From assembly GCA_945859605.1 (NCBI GenBank), contig OX243825.1, forward strand, positions 22,024,824 to 22,088,823: DNA of 64,000 bases, written 5' to 3'. Numbering within the stretch: position 1 is the first letter of the stretch; each line of letters starts with the position of its first letter. The position numbers and the translations under genes were made by a program. Below the pieces are notes generated by a model. The model was given only the letters and a program-made list of their open reading frames with translations, was not told where the DNA came from and made no database searches. This document shows positions 22,976 through 35,663 of this stretch, in pieces. Source of the DNA: Lumbricus rubellus (Eukaryota > Annelida > Clitellata > Crassiclitellata > Lumbricidae).

Positions 22976-23233
22976 GAACCAACCAACAGATTCCAGTCTG
23001 CAGCCGAGGGATATTGTGGATGGATGTTTAGAGTCTCTGGACGAGGTTGCGTCGATAGAGTATAGTTGTGGCAGTGTTCGCCTGGACCAATTATTGTGAA
23101 ACGGGTAGAATCTGCCGCTTGTTTTAAATTTCCATTGAAGGTGAAACAGACAGAAAAGAAATTCTCAAATTCAGTCGAATGTCGTCGAAACAACAAGCAG
23201 CCGTGGAGTGATTTGTATACCATTATACTTTGA

Positions 23234-23435
23234 GGGGCACTGTGGTGTAGTGGGCATGTTCGTTGACTTGCAGTCGGAGGGTTGCAAGTTCGAATCCACT
23301 TCAGGCCGCAAGCCCTTCACTAGCAATTACTCAGCGCCTCGGCGTGAAACTGCGATTCAGTGTCCGCGCAGTAATCGGGAGCGCTTCTGGGTAGTAATCT
23401 TGAAGGAGCGCTATGACAAGTGTACATGCAAACAT
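23234..23435 (+). repeat. tRNA-derived SINE, near full length
   Basis: GGGGCACTGTGGTGTAGTGG head, AAGTTCGAATCCACTTC box B, CGGCGTGAAACTGCGATTCAG body, GGGAGCGCTTCTGGGTAG..CTTGAAGGAGCGCTATGACAAG tail. The GGACCTTGGGCAAG block present in other copies is deleted. Confidence 0.88.
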
Positions 23436-23585
23436 TATACCCCGAAATTTTCTAAATGCAGTAACAGTTCGAGATGAATTTCTATGCAGCCAATTTCTAT
23501 GCAATCAAACACAACCTGTTGCGTCGCAAGAAAACTGTTTTGAATTTAGACTCAGAACAGGTCACGATATATTGCATTATGCCCT

Positions 23586-24060
23586 GCTAACGTTCATGCT
23601 GCGGTATGCAATTCATTTGGAACTTGAGAGCTTCTACCAGAGTTTCTTTGTATGTAATCAATTGCACCATACATTTGACTGCAAAATACCATTAGGTCTA
23701 TTATCGCCTATGCCTACATTTCTCTGACTTCACTGTAGATAATAGAGTTCACTGCTAACGTTCACTTTGCGGTCTGTAGGCTAATTCATTTTGGAACTAT
23801 AGGGAGCCTCTACCACAGTTTCTTTGACTGTATATAATTATTGCACTGTGCATATTCACTGCAAAAGAACACCAGGTCTACATTTCTCAGACTTCACTGT
23901 AGACCTTCGCGTTCACTTGACGTTCACTTTGGGGTCTATAATGCATTTGGAACTGCCAGCGTTTCTTAGCATAATATTGCACAATGCACTTTCACTGCCA
24001 CGTGTCGTTGCACTTCTCTTACTTCACTGTGTATTCTGCATCCTTATAAAATTGCATCCT
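23586..24060. repeat. Three diverged tandem copies of a ~165-bp unit
   Basis: Starts at 23586, 23754 and about 23916. Each has ACGTTCA(C/T)..GCGG/GGGG, ATTTGGAAC, GTTTCTT, a TTGCAC run, CACTGCAAAA and TTACTTCACTGT-like blocks in order. A 17-bp unit (TGCATCCTTATAAAATT) is tripled at the end, about 24039-24085. Confidence 0.6.
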
Positions 24061-24580
24061 TATAAAACTGCATCCTTATAAAATTGCAGCAGAGCAAACA
24101 AACTAGCACTGAAACGACTCTGGACGTATCATCTTACACGTGTAAGCAGACCAGCGATAAGACGACTGAAGCACTGCCAATAGATATTTCGGGTATCAGC
24201 GGCTAACGAGAGGACGTTTCGCCCCTCCCCACGCCGCCCCCATCCACCCCCCACCCCCAGATACACACCCAATGGGTTTGGTTTATCTTAATCATCTTGG
24301 CCTCCGTTGACAGATAAGTGGCAGATCTTGGGTTCAGTCTTTGCCACCCTATGCATGACCCCAATCCTCCCCCACCCATCCTATGTATGGGTTACCATTA
24401 CCACAAAATAACGCCTTTGTCTGACCGACCTTATAGTCTTACAATTATGTAGGTCAGTTGGTTACACGACCCTACACATACTTATTATTGACTCACAATT
24501 AAGACTCGATAAAATTCAAATCATGCACAAAGTGCACATCCGCTTACGAATATAGACTAATTATAATACACAAACGGAAT

Positions 24581-24662
24581 CTCGTAATCTCCAAATTTCT
24601 ACAGCGACACTCGAAAGACGATTTAACCAAGCGCAGGGCACCAGCTTATTCACGAGCGTTGA
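24581..24662 (-). repeat. GATTAC-tailed dispersed repeat
   Basis: Minus strand: CGCTCGTGAATAAGCTGGTGCCCTGCGCTTGG..TCGAGTGTCGCTGTAGAAATTTGGAGATTACG. Same order of words as the copies at 14163, 18328 and 35183. Confidence 0.6.
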
Positions 24663-24983
24663 ATCGTCAATCTGCAGGAAGACACCAAACACAATGATCA
24701 CGGTGAAATAATTGTTCAGCAAGAGTTTGAAAATGCCAAGCAGGAAATCAAGAACATGCATGGATGCTTTTTAATGCATGGATGCTTCTAAATGTAAATT
24801 TCTTAATTTACTTGTGTAAGCTTACTGTATATGTTTTGGCATGTATAATATATATATATATGTTTAATTGCTTATATATATATATGTTATTATGTATGAA
24901 TAATTTGTATATAGAGTTATAGACCTATGTATATATATATGCTTATATATACATATAATCATGTATGTGTAACTTTGTATATA

Positions 24984-26144
24984 CAGGGTGGGCCAAAAAA
25001 AAGACCCCCCCCTAAGTTTTTTGCCAATATTTTGGCCAGAAGTAAGAATTTTGAAATGAAATTTTGCAGTCTTAAAGACAATTCATATTTACACATGATG
25101 GCCAGATTTCATCTAAATATATCAAACAGAACAAAAGTTATAGCAGTTTTAGTGAGGCCACCCCCCCCGTTTTTTGACGATTCAAAAATGAAACGCAAAA
25201 ATTTTAAGATTTTTACCCATATCTTAACCAAAAGTAAGAATTTTGAAATGAAATTTTACAGTCTTAAAGGCAATTCATATTTACATATTATGGCAGGTTT
25301 TCATCAAATTATTTCAAACACAACACAAGTTATAGCACTTTTAGTGAGACCACCCACCGTTTTTGACGATTCAAAAACGAAACGCAACAAAAAGTAGCAA
25401 AAACACTATTTTTTTAAGTCTCGTCTCAAATAACTGTTGTAAAATGAACTTGGTAGTGCTTCACAACTTGTGTTCAATGTGCCCATCACCACTGCCAAAA
25501 CTTCTTTTGAGTCTCTTTGCAAAGTTCTTGATGGACCCCTGATTAATCTGACAGATTCCTTATTTACCAATTTGATTGTCGTCTTGCTAAGTGACTTCTC
25601 AGCGACGTGCAGCTACGCAGGTACCATGTTTCTTTTTTAAATAGTAATAATAATGATCATCTGTCAATATCAAGGCTATTTGATAATAATTATTTGAGAT
25701 GAGACTTAATAAAATCGTGTTTTTGCTGCGTTACGTCGTTGAATTGTCAAAAATTGGGGGGTGGCCTCACTAAAAGTGGTATAACTTTTGTTGTTTTGGA
25801 AATAGTTTGATGAAATCTGACCGTCATATGCAGATATGAATTGTCTTTAAGACTGTAAAATTTCATTTTGATATTCTTACTTTTGGCCAAGATATTGGCC
25901 AGAATAATTAGATTAAATTTTTATTACTTTTTGTTGCGTCGCGTTTTTGAATCGTCAAAAAACGGTGGGTGGCCTCACTAAAAGTGGCATAACTTTTGTT
26001 CTGTTTGAAATATTTTTATGAAATCTGGCCATCATATGTAAATATGAATTGTCTTTAAGACTGTAAAATTTCATCTGAAAATTCTTACTTTTGGTCAAGA
26101 TATTGGCAAAAATCTTAGGGGGGTCTTTTTTTTGGCCCACCCTG
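24984..26144. mobile_element. 1.16-kb fold-back element with Tc1/mariner-like ends
   Basis: The ends CAGGGTGGGCCAAAAAAAAG and its complement are flanked by TA (24982-24983, 26145-26146). The arms (about 24984-25395 and 25735-26144) are long inverted repeats. Each arm itself holds two direct subrepeats with AGTAAGAATTTTGAAATGAAA, CAGTCTTAAAG and AGTGAGGCCACC words. The central 340 bp is unique and encodes nothing recognisable. ORFs through the arms give the same peptide twice and are not genes. Confidence 0.85.
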
Positions 26145-26149
26145 TACAT

Positions 26150-28970
26150 ATAGGGCCATGTGTGTCTGACGCCTGAAAGGGAAACAGCGCTGTGGCCGGT
26201 GTCAGAGTGTCTGAATAGCAGCCACGTCTGCATGCAGTGTCAAGGGAGATCATCTAAACAAATCTGTGCTAATGGCGATGAGAGATGAAAGCAAGATAAG
26301 ACATTCCCCCCACACACGTCTACAAGCAACCAACAGGCAACAACTACCGTACACAACTACACTACAACCCCAACCACACCACAACTACACCACAACCACA
26401 CCACAACCACACCACATGGCAGTGGTCTGTCTTATAATCCAGCGGTGTCCAAAATAGGCCTACATCACCTTATCCAGCATCTTGAGTTCCACTGCGCGTC
26501 TACGTTTAGACCTATACGATATGTAATAGGCCACTTGTGTTTGGTTACCTTATAGATATACAATCGGCGATTATATAACTACAGTTACTACACTGTACAT
26601 ACGATTCCAATCGCAACATTTATATTTTAAAAATAGACCCACAATCCTTTATAAGCTCATAATGTGTTGATACATGTCTGTTTATGTTATGTAGGAATGT
26701 AACCAAAGACGTCTAAAGTGGTCCCCATTCCCCAAATGTATCAAAAAGTCACAACAAGTTTGATGGTATTGTTGATATCAAAAACACGTTCACATAATAA
26801 CATGATACGTTTAATCGGATATTTTCATATAATATACACATCTTGGAAAGGTTCAACAGCCTACGGGAGCGGGCGGGTATTAGGAACTCGATAGACATGC
26901 GACAAATGTCGACAATAGAAGAACAATTGTTGTTATTATTATTCTGCTATTCGTTTAAATGAGCGCCTGAAAAAATGTTTGCACGAGGGCCATTGCAAAA
27001 TGGTGTCTAGCCTAAAATGTAAACTTCTCAGCCTCACTTTGTGTATTATTAGTATCGTTAGTGTGTTAAGGGGAAAAAATTTGCTAAACCCAAAACTTGT
27101 TGGTTAAAATGTGTCAATTTTAAAGAGAGTAGGTGCCCTTCTTGCTCCTATGTGTAGGGTCAATGTTCGTCTAATTTATCCCAAGATCACGAGTAGCTAT
27201 AGACAAAGATTCCTGAAATTGCCTTCGGAACGAGAGGGGAGTAGATACAAAGAATGATCATGCACCGCTTGTGATGGTGAATTCTTCAGTCATGGACCGA
27301 TGACCGCATTGAGGTGGAATCCAAAAATCCCCTGATTTTTTTAGTGTGGGAGACACAGTTGGTGTTCAATTGAAAACTGATGCTCGAATTTATTTTAATC
27401 AGAAAGAAATTCTAAGAATTTCTATGGCATAATTATCTCTTCGCGTCTGCTTCAGGACCTTGGAATTCGTCCATTGCTGGCTAAAGACCATTGAAAAGGA
27501 GATGAGCGCCACCCTGTGTTCCGCATGGAACTGGATGGACTTCACATTTTTTACTTCTTATAGACTCTACGAGACAGCATGCAGCATGGTGAATGAACTT
27601 TGAGAATCTGTCTGTCTGTCTGCCTGTCTGTCTCTGTCTCTGCTTTTGTCTCTGTCTGTCTGTCTGTCTATCTGTCTGTCTGTCTGTCTCTGCTTTTGTC
27701 TCTGTCTGACTCTCCGCAGTCTCTTTGGGTGGTCGGCATATATTCACCAGACTCCGTAGAATTTCAGTGCAAGGGCGATGGGAAGCGGCTCAAGTAGCCT
27801 ATCAAACTAAAAAAATGAGAAACAGTCAGTCATAATTATATGCCAACAAAATGTCTGAATGTTTCATTCTTTGATTTTAATAATAGCTCATAATAAAGGT
27901 TTGCGATGAGCTTAAAGGTCGGCAACTCAGCTATAAGCTGCTATAATGTTTACTGGCAGTGGTAAGATGAGACGGCAGAAGAGAGGAATGGCCACCGGTC
28001 GAGGATATAATTACGAAAGTGAAGTGGCTAACATCTCATAGCCTACCCATGCCTCAGGGCTAGCCGCTAGCTTAAGGGAGCACGCTTTTTCTTCAGGCCC
28101 CTCGAGTACCAAAAAGGCTTCATGCATGATTCACTTTAATTTCTATCTGTATACCGGTAAGTAAAACATTGCTATTGCGTATAGATAGGCCTGGCTATAT
28201 TCGGGGGGAAAACAAAATGCAATGTGCCATAGCAAGTTCGTTTTCTCAGCCCGGCATATTATGAGGGTGCATGGGTGGCCAGTCCTTTCACTTGTTCCCC
28301 TCTCTCTCTCAACCAAGTGCAAATTCATCGCATTAACCCTTTATATGCACGCAAGCATGACTACATATCAAAGGATAAGCCGTGGCACGTTTAATCAGCA
28401 AGTAACTGGATTCCCAGGGCATTAAACTGAGCCAAAAGGTCACACTTGCGCATCATAAATAATTATCTTCATCCTCATCCGCCAAATGTTGATGCCATCA
28501 TCTGCCACATCAGATGCGGATGATGCAGATGATGGTGGTTGCTCGCATCACACCCCCACCCCACAACAGCGGGAGTAAGTTACCACCCATACACCCTCCA
28601 TTTGACCCCAGCCACCCCCCATAAAATCATCGTCGGTTTATACCGGTTCTGGGGTCACGACACCGATTCATTAGAGTTGACCTAAGGACAGCTGTGGCCT
28701 GTGATTGGTTGCCTTCATGTCAGGCTAAATTTGGACCACCCCACCCCCTACACACACACGATAGTGAAGAAGAAAAGGAGAAGTAAACACAGTTAAAGAA
28801 ACACATTAGCACACAGACTGGGCAGACACGTACGTATACTTGCAATCATTTTGTATATACAGCAGACACTGTGTCTTTAAATGACTGTATGCATGTATGC
28901 GTGTATCGATACGTTGGATAAAGCTGGCATCATCAATGTTACTTTACATGCTGAAATGTCCTTGTTTGCA
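26150..28970. other. No gene seen
   Basis: Holds an ACCACA-rich stretch (about 26355-26415) and a TCTG/TGTC repeat (about 27605-27715). No exon or RNA gene recognised. The DNA at 28490-28640 is C-rich with poly-CCCA words. Confidence 0.4.
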
Positions 28971-28978
28971 TGTATGCA

Positions 28979-29153
28979 GGTCCATTGCAGGGTTTAATGT
29001 GGGGCGGTCATGGACGGCATCCATGCATTTATTTTTCAGATCTCAACGCCGTCCTGCCTCTTATTAGACCTGCACGACCTGGAAAGGTAAGGAACATCTA
29101 TGATGGCATCCGCGTTCACGAAGCCTGGGTCAATCCAGGCGCGCCCTCCCTGT
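28979..29153 (+). other. Possible orphan exon(s), unrecognised
   Basis: A GC-richer open stretch is preceded by TGCATGTATGCAG and has candidate donors after 29086 (AAAG|GTAAGG) and after 29151 (CCCT|GTGAGT). It reads DLNAVLPLIRPARPGK, then NIYDGIRVHEAW in the open frame. I recognise no family, and nothing nearby continues it. It may simply be chance. Confidence 0.2.
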
Positions 29154-29159
29154 GAGTAC

Positions 29160-30760
29160 CTTCGGGGAAACTAAGGATGCCACCAGCTGACCGAATTCAT
29201 CCGAATCCCGGTCCACGCTCCGACAAGACCTGGAGCAGTAGCATACGCGAAGAAGATCTAAAGATTTCATTTTCTAAACTCTAAGCATTGGTTGGTTGTG
29301 TGGTTGAATGTTAGATTGTTGCGAGGTTCAAGGATGAGGATGAAGATGGGTTCGATAGACCATCTCAGGCAAAGTTTTACGCCTGGGATGAAATCGGAAT
29401 CGATTCTTCAAAGACTCTTTCGTACTCGTCACTGTTTCCATTATCGAATGAACCACCACGTCCCATGAGTTCATGCATCGCCCGCCTCCCTAAATCCCTG
29501 GCCACCTATTTATCTTTTCCCTTTCATCGAAACTGCCTGCCAGTTGGTCTGCATGGTCTGTGTTTGCCTCTCTGACTGTTTGCCTGGATGGTTGTTGGCC
29601 GATAGTCTGTTTGCTTGTCTGACTGCGAGGGTGTGTGCGTGCCAGGTACCTCTGTAAATGTTGTTATAGGTGACATCTATACCGGCCAGTTGATGCAGCT
29701 GTGGCATTGATGCCAGTCTCAAGGGCATTGATGCCACAAGTCTCAAGGGCATCGAAGAACTGTCTATGATAGCCGGTTATTATAAGACTCAAGCTACTTC
29801 CGACTCTTTATCTTCTTCTCTCTATCTTTTGGCGGCTAATAGGCTAATAGCTCCGCTTTCTCTGTCTACCTTTCTCTGTCTGTCTTTCGCAGTCTGCCGC
29901 TGACTGTCTCTCTTTTTCTATGTCTGTCTGTCTGTCTCTCTCTGCCTATCTTTCTCTGTCTCTCTTGCTATGTCTACCTTTCTGATTCTCTTTCTCTGTC
30001 TCTCTTTCTCTGCCTATCCTTCCCTGTCTGTATGTCTGTCTGTGTCTGCCTTTCTCTGTCTGTCTTAGCTTGTCTTCGGTCTTGTCTCTCTCTTCCAAGT
30101 TCGACACGGGTTATTTATAGACGGAATGTCTAATACATAAGGATGTGTGACCCGCTGCGTTTTGATGCGATGTGCAAATAATTAAGAGATGATAGACAGC
30201 ATCAGTTTTCACTCGATCTGCGCACCTAACAGAGGCAGGTCGGCACAGTTGCCATAAATTCTGATCTATTTGCGTATAATTCACTCGATGAAAGAGCGAT
30301 ATATCTCGGCATTTACTGCACAGATAAAGGACCCCAACCGACAACGTCAGCTGATAAACGAATGGATGGATAAGGAAATGAGTCCGGGTGACACCAGCCG
30401 TAAACGGTTGTCTATGCCGTTGTCTATGCCGTTGTCTATTATGTCGTTGTATCACTGTTGCATAATTTATCGACAACGTCTATGGGTGAAGTTGATGGAT
30501 TCGGTCGGTGAGTAAGTAAGTCCTCGTCCGCTGCAGCCGGAAGTGAAAGATTGGATTATGGGAGAAGTGGGAGAAGTGGGTAAACTTTAAACAGCGTCGA
30601 TTTGAAGTGATGACGGATTCTGCGAAACTTGATCTAAGAAAAATAATATATCTGAAGTTTAAAGGACGTCCCCGACGCCCCGATGAAGGAAACGAAACAG
30701 TTTTAATGAATGCACGAGGACAAAAACAGGTACATATATGTATGGCAACACACAATGTCA
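29160..30760. other. No gene seen; CTCTGT-rich stretch
   Basis: About 29860-30090 is pyrimidine-rich (TCTGTCTGTC, TTTCTCTGTC). Near 30405-30440 GTTGTCTATGCC is repeated three times. No exon recognised. Confidence 0.45.
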
Positions 30761-30762
30761 CA

Positions 30763-30835
30763 TGCCAGTCCAAAGTCTAGATAATGGAGGAGGGCGACAC
30801 TGATCATCTTTGAAATGACAGTGTCGTTAAACAGT
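30763..30835 (+). repeat. Dispersed GGAGGAGGG repeat with inverted CGACACTG
   Basis: GCCAGTCCAAAGTCTAG..GGAGGAGGGCGACACTGATCATC..GAAATGACAGTGTCGTTAAA. CGACACTG and CAGTGTCG form an 8-bp inverted repeat around about 20 bp. Confidence 0.6.
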
Positions 30836-31569
30836 AATAAGGTACATGTATGCATATGTGTGTGGTATACGCACACATACAGTGGGGTATGCAAACATAC
30901 ATTCAATTCAATTCTTTTTTTATTGCAACTAAAGCACACAAAATGACAGCAAATAGATAATTCGAATGTACTGGCTTGTCGCTTGTGGCTACAAAGAGAG
31001 GCCCTGGACATCCTAATGGAATGAAGATCCCGCTGGGGAGGGTCACCCAGGTAAAAAATCCAAGGAGAATTGACCAAGGTAGTCGATTAAATTAAATTAG
31101 GTGTCGACAGATTGCAACGGAGTTTAAATTATTGTCAAGCACGCGTATAGTGAAACAAACTTAGCTATACAAACTTATTTAAAACCATAGCTTTTCAATG
31201 CTAATTTGACCTCAGCCGATAATATGAAACTTGATTTTTAGCCGTCGCGTGGGAAAACGAGATGCGGACTAAATCGTGGCCAGTTGTACAGGCTAAGGTC
31301 TATTAACATGATTTTAGAGTCTAAAATTAGCGAAGAACAGTTCTTGATTGAGCCATGGCACGACAAAATATGTATGTGGTGACCGTGACTGTGGTCTGTG
31401 TCTATGTCTGTGCGTTTGTCTGTGTCTCTGTGTCTGTGCGTGTGTCTCTGTTTGATACGACATACAAGGAGAAATCCGAATACAGACATTCAATCCTCTT
31501 GTCTTTTATCTGCGCATGCTCTGAATTAACAAGTCCAAGTCATTGTATATCTAGGCATATCACTTGCTC

Positions 31570-31945
31570 TACATGGCGCATGTGGGCGTGTGTGCGTGCG
31601 TGCTTGTGGGTGTGTGCCTGCGTGTGTGCCTGCGTGTGTGCCTGCGTGTGTGCGTGCGTGTGTGTGTGAGTGTGCGTGCCTGCGTGTGGGTGGGTGTGTG
31701 CGTGCGTGCGTGTGTGTGTGTGTGTGTGCGTGCGTGCGTGTGTGCGTGCGTGTGTGTGTGCGTGCGTGCGTGTGTGCGTGCGTGTGTGTGTGTGTGCGGG
31801 TGTGCATGTGTGCGTGTGTGCGTATGGGTGTGTGTGTGTGTGTGTGCGTGCGTGTGTGTGGGGGTGTGTGTGGGGGTGTGTGTGCGGGTGTGTATGTGTG
31901 CGTGTGTGTGTGTGAGTGTGTGTGTGCGTGCGTGCGTGTCTTCGT
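31570..31945. repeat. (GTGC/GT)n microsatellite region
   Basis: GTGTGCGTGCGTGTGTG repeats over about 370 bp. All ORFs (Val-Cys-Ala or His-Thr) are artefacts. Confidence 0.95.
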
Positions 31946-32277
31946 CTACAATTGTTATCCATGTAGACGCCATGTTATGCGATATATTGTTACCAGTTCC
32001 AATCGGATAGCAACAAGCCGACCAATTGGATGGTGAGGGTAGAAAACTGGAAATGTACGAGAAACGAACACAGGGCAATTAGTACAGAGATAGGAACAGA
32101 TATATAGAGTGACGAGAAGAGAGACACGAGCAGGGAGTCAGACGATTAGATAAGTTGCTATTTTCGGACATATTAATAATTCTGGCAATTCACCCTATTA
32201 TAGGCTAAGCTTATATGTTTCGTGCTGATGTCACGTGATGCAACGTATGCTATGTCACGTGGAAGTGCATAGTATGC

Positions 32278-32336
32278 ATGTATGTTTGTATGTTTGTATG
32301 TTTGTATGTTTGTATGTTTGTATGTTTGTATGCATA
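32278..32336. repeat. (TGTATGTT)7
   Basis: Perfect octamer tandem repeat ahead of TGCATACATTCATG. Confidence 0.9.
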
Positions 32337-32679
32337 CATTCATGTATTTGTGCAAGAAGACACTACAAAAATACGCTAGCCTAGAGCATATAATATATAT
32401 ATATATATATATATTCAGTACATCCCGAAGTGCTACACAGAATTATGACTATCTTGAAACACGGATTATAAGCGTTAGGTTATGTACGTAGGCCTACGCC
32501 TGTTTAAGGCTATTAGCATAACGCCTTTTGCACCTCTGGAGTGCGAGTGTCTGGTGTCAATTAATATCATATTATTGAGTGCAGATGCTGACCAGCATTA
32601 ATAATCAGCAGCAGTTGATTTGCAAGTTGATTTAAATAGATCTAATTCTAGTTTCATTCTCGTTGCTGCATAACAACAC

Positions 32680-32748
32680 TGTATTATAATATCAAGGACG
32701 ATTAGTGTCGCCCTCCTCCCTTCTCCATGCTTGGGACTGGCAATGCCA
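32680..32748 (-). repeat. Dispersed GGAGGAGGG repeat, minus copy
   Basis: Reads TATCAAGGACGATTAGTGTCGCCCTCCTCCC..CTTGGGACTGGCA, the complement of the 35664 copy including the CGACACTAAT block. The second half of the inverted repeat is lost. Confidence 0.6.
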
Positions 32749-32759
32749 AAGTACGAAAA

Positions 32760-33985
32760 GTGGCCGAATACTTTTCAATCTGCTCTGAATCCATTACATG
32801 CCGTGTGCAGTGAGAGTATGCATGACAAACGAATAGATACAAATTCTAGAAGGCTTCAGGTCCACCCAACTGATTTAGGCGATCATTTATCATAATTTTA
32901 TATTTATGTGTAAGCTAATTCAGTGTGTTATTTGATGAACTTCTTAAATTAGTCGGATGTTCGACTTATCAAACGCCTTTCATTAGTCCAGAAAATAAAT
33001 TTACCAGCAAGAGGATAATTAAGGGAGGGAGAGAATCACGGACGGGAGGTCCAGAGCTGTGCATCCCAATTATTAATTAAGACGGGCCAATTAAACAGAG
33101 AGGAGGAGGAATCAGCTACATCCGGGTTTCCAGCTGTCCTTTGACATTCGATATAATTTCTGGATTTCAGTATATACTGTGGTAACTTAATATAATGCGA
33201 CCAGAGATTTAATGAGCAATATAACCAGAGAACTCAAAATCTGGATGTGGCCTGAGCCATTCGCTTACTTCGATGGCGTACACCCACACCCACCCACCCA
33301 CACACTCACACTCACACACACGCACACGCACACACGCACATACACACACATATATGTACATATATTATATATATATATAAATATATATATATAACTATAA
33401 GTACTCCCTTCGATCGTGCATTTATATGTTTAGGCCCATGGCCAGAGTTCCGCTACAAAGGTCATTGCGCTAGTATAAGGCTTGTAAGTCTGAGAACTTG
33501 AAACGGCGGAACAGTCGTTTATATCTCAGATGGATAAATCTCTTTACAACAGCTGCATGCAGTTAATGGATCATTTCGGTCGGCTGCATCGTCAAAGGAA
33601 CATCTCCTATCGTTCAAAAGATGCTTGTTCGCTTTTGAATCGGTTCGTTTTTATTTGTGCACTTCAGCGGCATGCGGCATCATCATCTGTCTCAGTCAAA
33701 ATGTGATTTAAAGCAGCACGTGATGTTTTGATTCGGACGATTACTATTCTGCTCGATCAATTTTAATTCGGTTAGAAGGAATTACATGTTCATAATTATG
33801 AGTTTATTCGATTTGGTATATTAAGCTTATATTCTTAGTTTGACAGCGGTAGGTTTATACTCCATAGTCTATCGTAATCAGAATTGAGTGTCAATTATGG
33901 GGTCACTTTAGATCAGAGGCTCTCCCGACCCGGGGAAGTGTCTTCACTGGTGAAGGGAGAGAGGCTTTCATACGCTTGCGAAACT
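32760..33985. other. No gene seen; CA and TA repeats
   Basis: (CA)n with CACACACGCACA interruptions lies at about 33285-33350, then ATATAT to about 33395. No exon recognised in the rest. Confidence 0.45.
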
Positions 33986-33989
33986 GATC

Positions 33990-34445
33990 AAAAGATAGGG
34001 ATAGGGTCGGCCCTGGCAGACAGTGGAAACTGGTTCCAGCTATAGAAAGTTTTTACTATATAGCCCGTAGAAGTACAGTATGCGCATCCACGGGACGGCC
34101 AAGTGAGTACAGACCGAAGCGAAGAGCAGATATATAAACGACTGTGTTCCGAATGGGCAGAAAAAATTATTGAAGTGAAGTATAATAAGGCAATAAGACC
34201 CATAACATAGTGCGAAGACGATCCAGCAAGACAATTTCGCACGAGTGAACAGACCACGAATTGGATGCGTAGGCGGAAATGGAGCCAGTGAAGGGAATCA
34301 CAGATAAAGGAAGAGAACGTTGCTGTGACCCCGTGATGATGATGAGGCGGTCGGCTGTATTTAAGATGGCTTGATGTTTAGGTGTATTTGTAGAGGAGCG
34401 ATAAATGTGAACAGCATTTCCATAGTCAATCTTAGTGTGGAGCAT
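33990..34445 (-). pseudogene. Degraded L2/CR1-type LINE reverse-transcriptase end
   Basis: Minus strand, first frame: HTKIDYGNAVHIYRSS, AILNTADRLI, then after a frameshift near 34255 SLVRNCLAGSS and, further, VKTFYSWNQFPLSAR. These correspond in order to the family's SRxDYCNALLxGLP, NxAARLI, LVFKALHGLAPxYL and WNxLPxxxR landmarks. At least one frameshift, no catalytic motif; a dead fossil older than the 17195 copy. Confidence 0.5.
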
Positions 34446-34529
34446 CGACCAAAGTCACTGTTAACGTTGCAGTGGGAGTGATTGGCGGATGACACGGAGT
34501 TAGAGTGAGTATGGAAGCATGCAGTAGTG

Positions 34530-34637
34530 CCATCATCATCATCGTCAATCTCACCATCATCATCATCATTATTATTATCATCATTATGAACATCATCATC
34601 AGCATCAGCATCATCATCATCATCATCATCATCATCC

Positions 34638-34717
<80 letters not shown>

Positions 34718-34925
34718 GTCAATCTCATCATCATCCTCATCATCATCATAATTAGCGTCATCATCATTATCATCATTATGAACATCATCATCATCATCAT
34801 CCTCATCATCATCATCATCATTATCGTCATCATCATTATCATCATTATGAACATCATCAACATAACCATTGTCGTCATCATCATCGTCGCTATCATTATC
34901 ATCATGCATAATCATCATCGTCATC
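34530..34925. repeat. (ATC)n-rich microsatellite
   Basis: CATCATCAT with TCGTC, ATTATTAT and AACATC interruptions for about 400 bp. Poly-Asp, poly-Met and poly-Ile ORFs here are artefacts. Confidence 0.95.
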
Positions 34926-35182
34926 ACCAGTTCCTGACGCCAGCCATTTGTCATGCGAACTCCTCGGCCATTGGTCAGCTCATTGCTACCTCTTAGTGTT
35001 AAGTCCAACTGACCCATCTATGTTGTGTCTTCATTTATATTATAGCCAATGCGCAGCCTTTGCCTTATTCTATTAGTAGAATAAAAACTGAATACATAAA
35101 CCGGTATCGGCATTTGACTCTCTGTCAACTTGACTCGCCCCTCCTTCTGACTACCCTTTGGGAAAAACAATTCTGACTAGAC

Positions 35183-35262
35183 GCAGCGCTAGTGAGTAAA
35201 TTGGTGCCCTGCGCTTGGCTGTCGAGTATATCGTATTCGAAGTTGAACGTTACGATTCCGAT
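35183..35262 (+). repeat. GATTAC-tailed dispersed repeat
   Basis: GCAGCGCTAGTGAGTAAATTGGTGCCCTGCGC, GTCGAGTATATCG, ending TTACGATTCCGATT. A diverged copy of the family at 18328. Confidence 0.5.
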
Positions 35263-35663
35263 TGGACCTGATAATTATAATAAGCAAGTGATGCGTAATT
35301 TGTGTATCAGACGTCGGCGCAATAGAAGCTGGAAACGAACATTTTTTCAGTGGTTCAAATCTTTGCCCAAAAAATAGTGTTGAATTTCAAGTGGCTTGTT
35401 TTAGTACAGTTGAATAGTAAACTGCTGGTAAAACGATTAGGTGAATATATAGAGGGATAAATTACCACGCGCCCTCATAATTTATACCGAAACTAAAAAG
35501 TTTGCTTGCACCGCTTGCCAAAGCCCAGGAACCTTGACTCAGAGTCGGTAAAATGCTGCAAAAAATAAAGTAGGCCTAATCCAGTTGTTTCGCCTGTAAC
35601 GATCTATATAAACTGTTCAACGTCAATGTTTAATTTGACTTCGTCACTCTTCGCACTTTGTCA

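Noticed and set aside
24927..25397. 156-codon ORF with two similar peptide halves
   Set aside because: Runs through the arm of the fold-back element; the halves are its direct subrepeats and the start lies in flanking ATAT repeats.
31540..32078. His-Thr and Val-Cys ORFs
   Set aside because: GT/GTGC microsatellite translations.
34361..35017. 218-codon Asp-rich ORF that resembles an acidic protein
   Set aside because: Complement of an (ATC)n repeat; composition is entirely that of the repeat.
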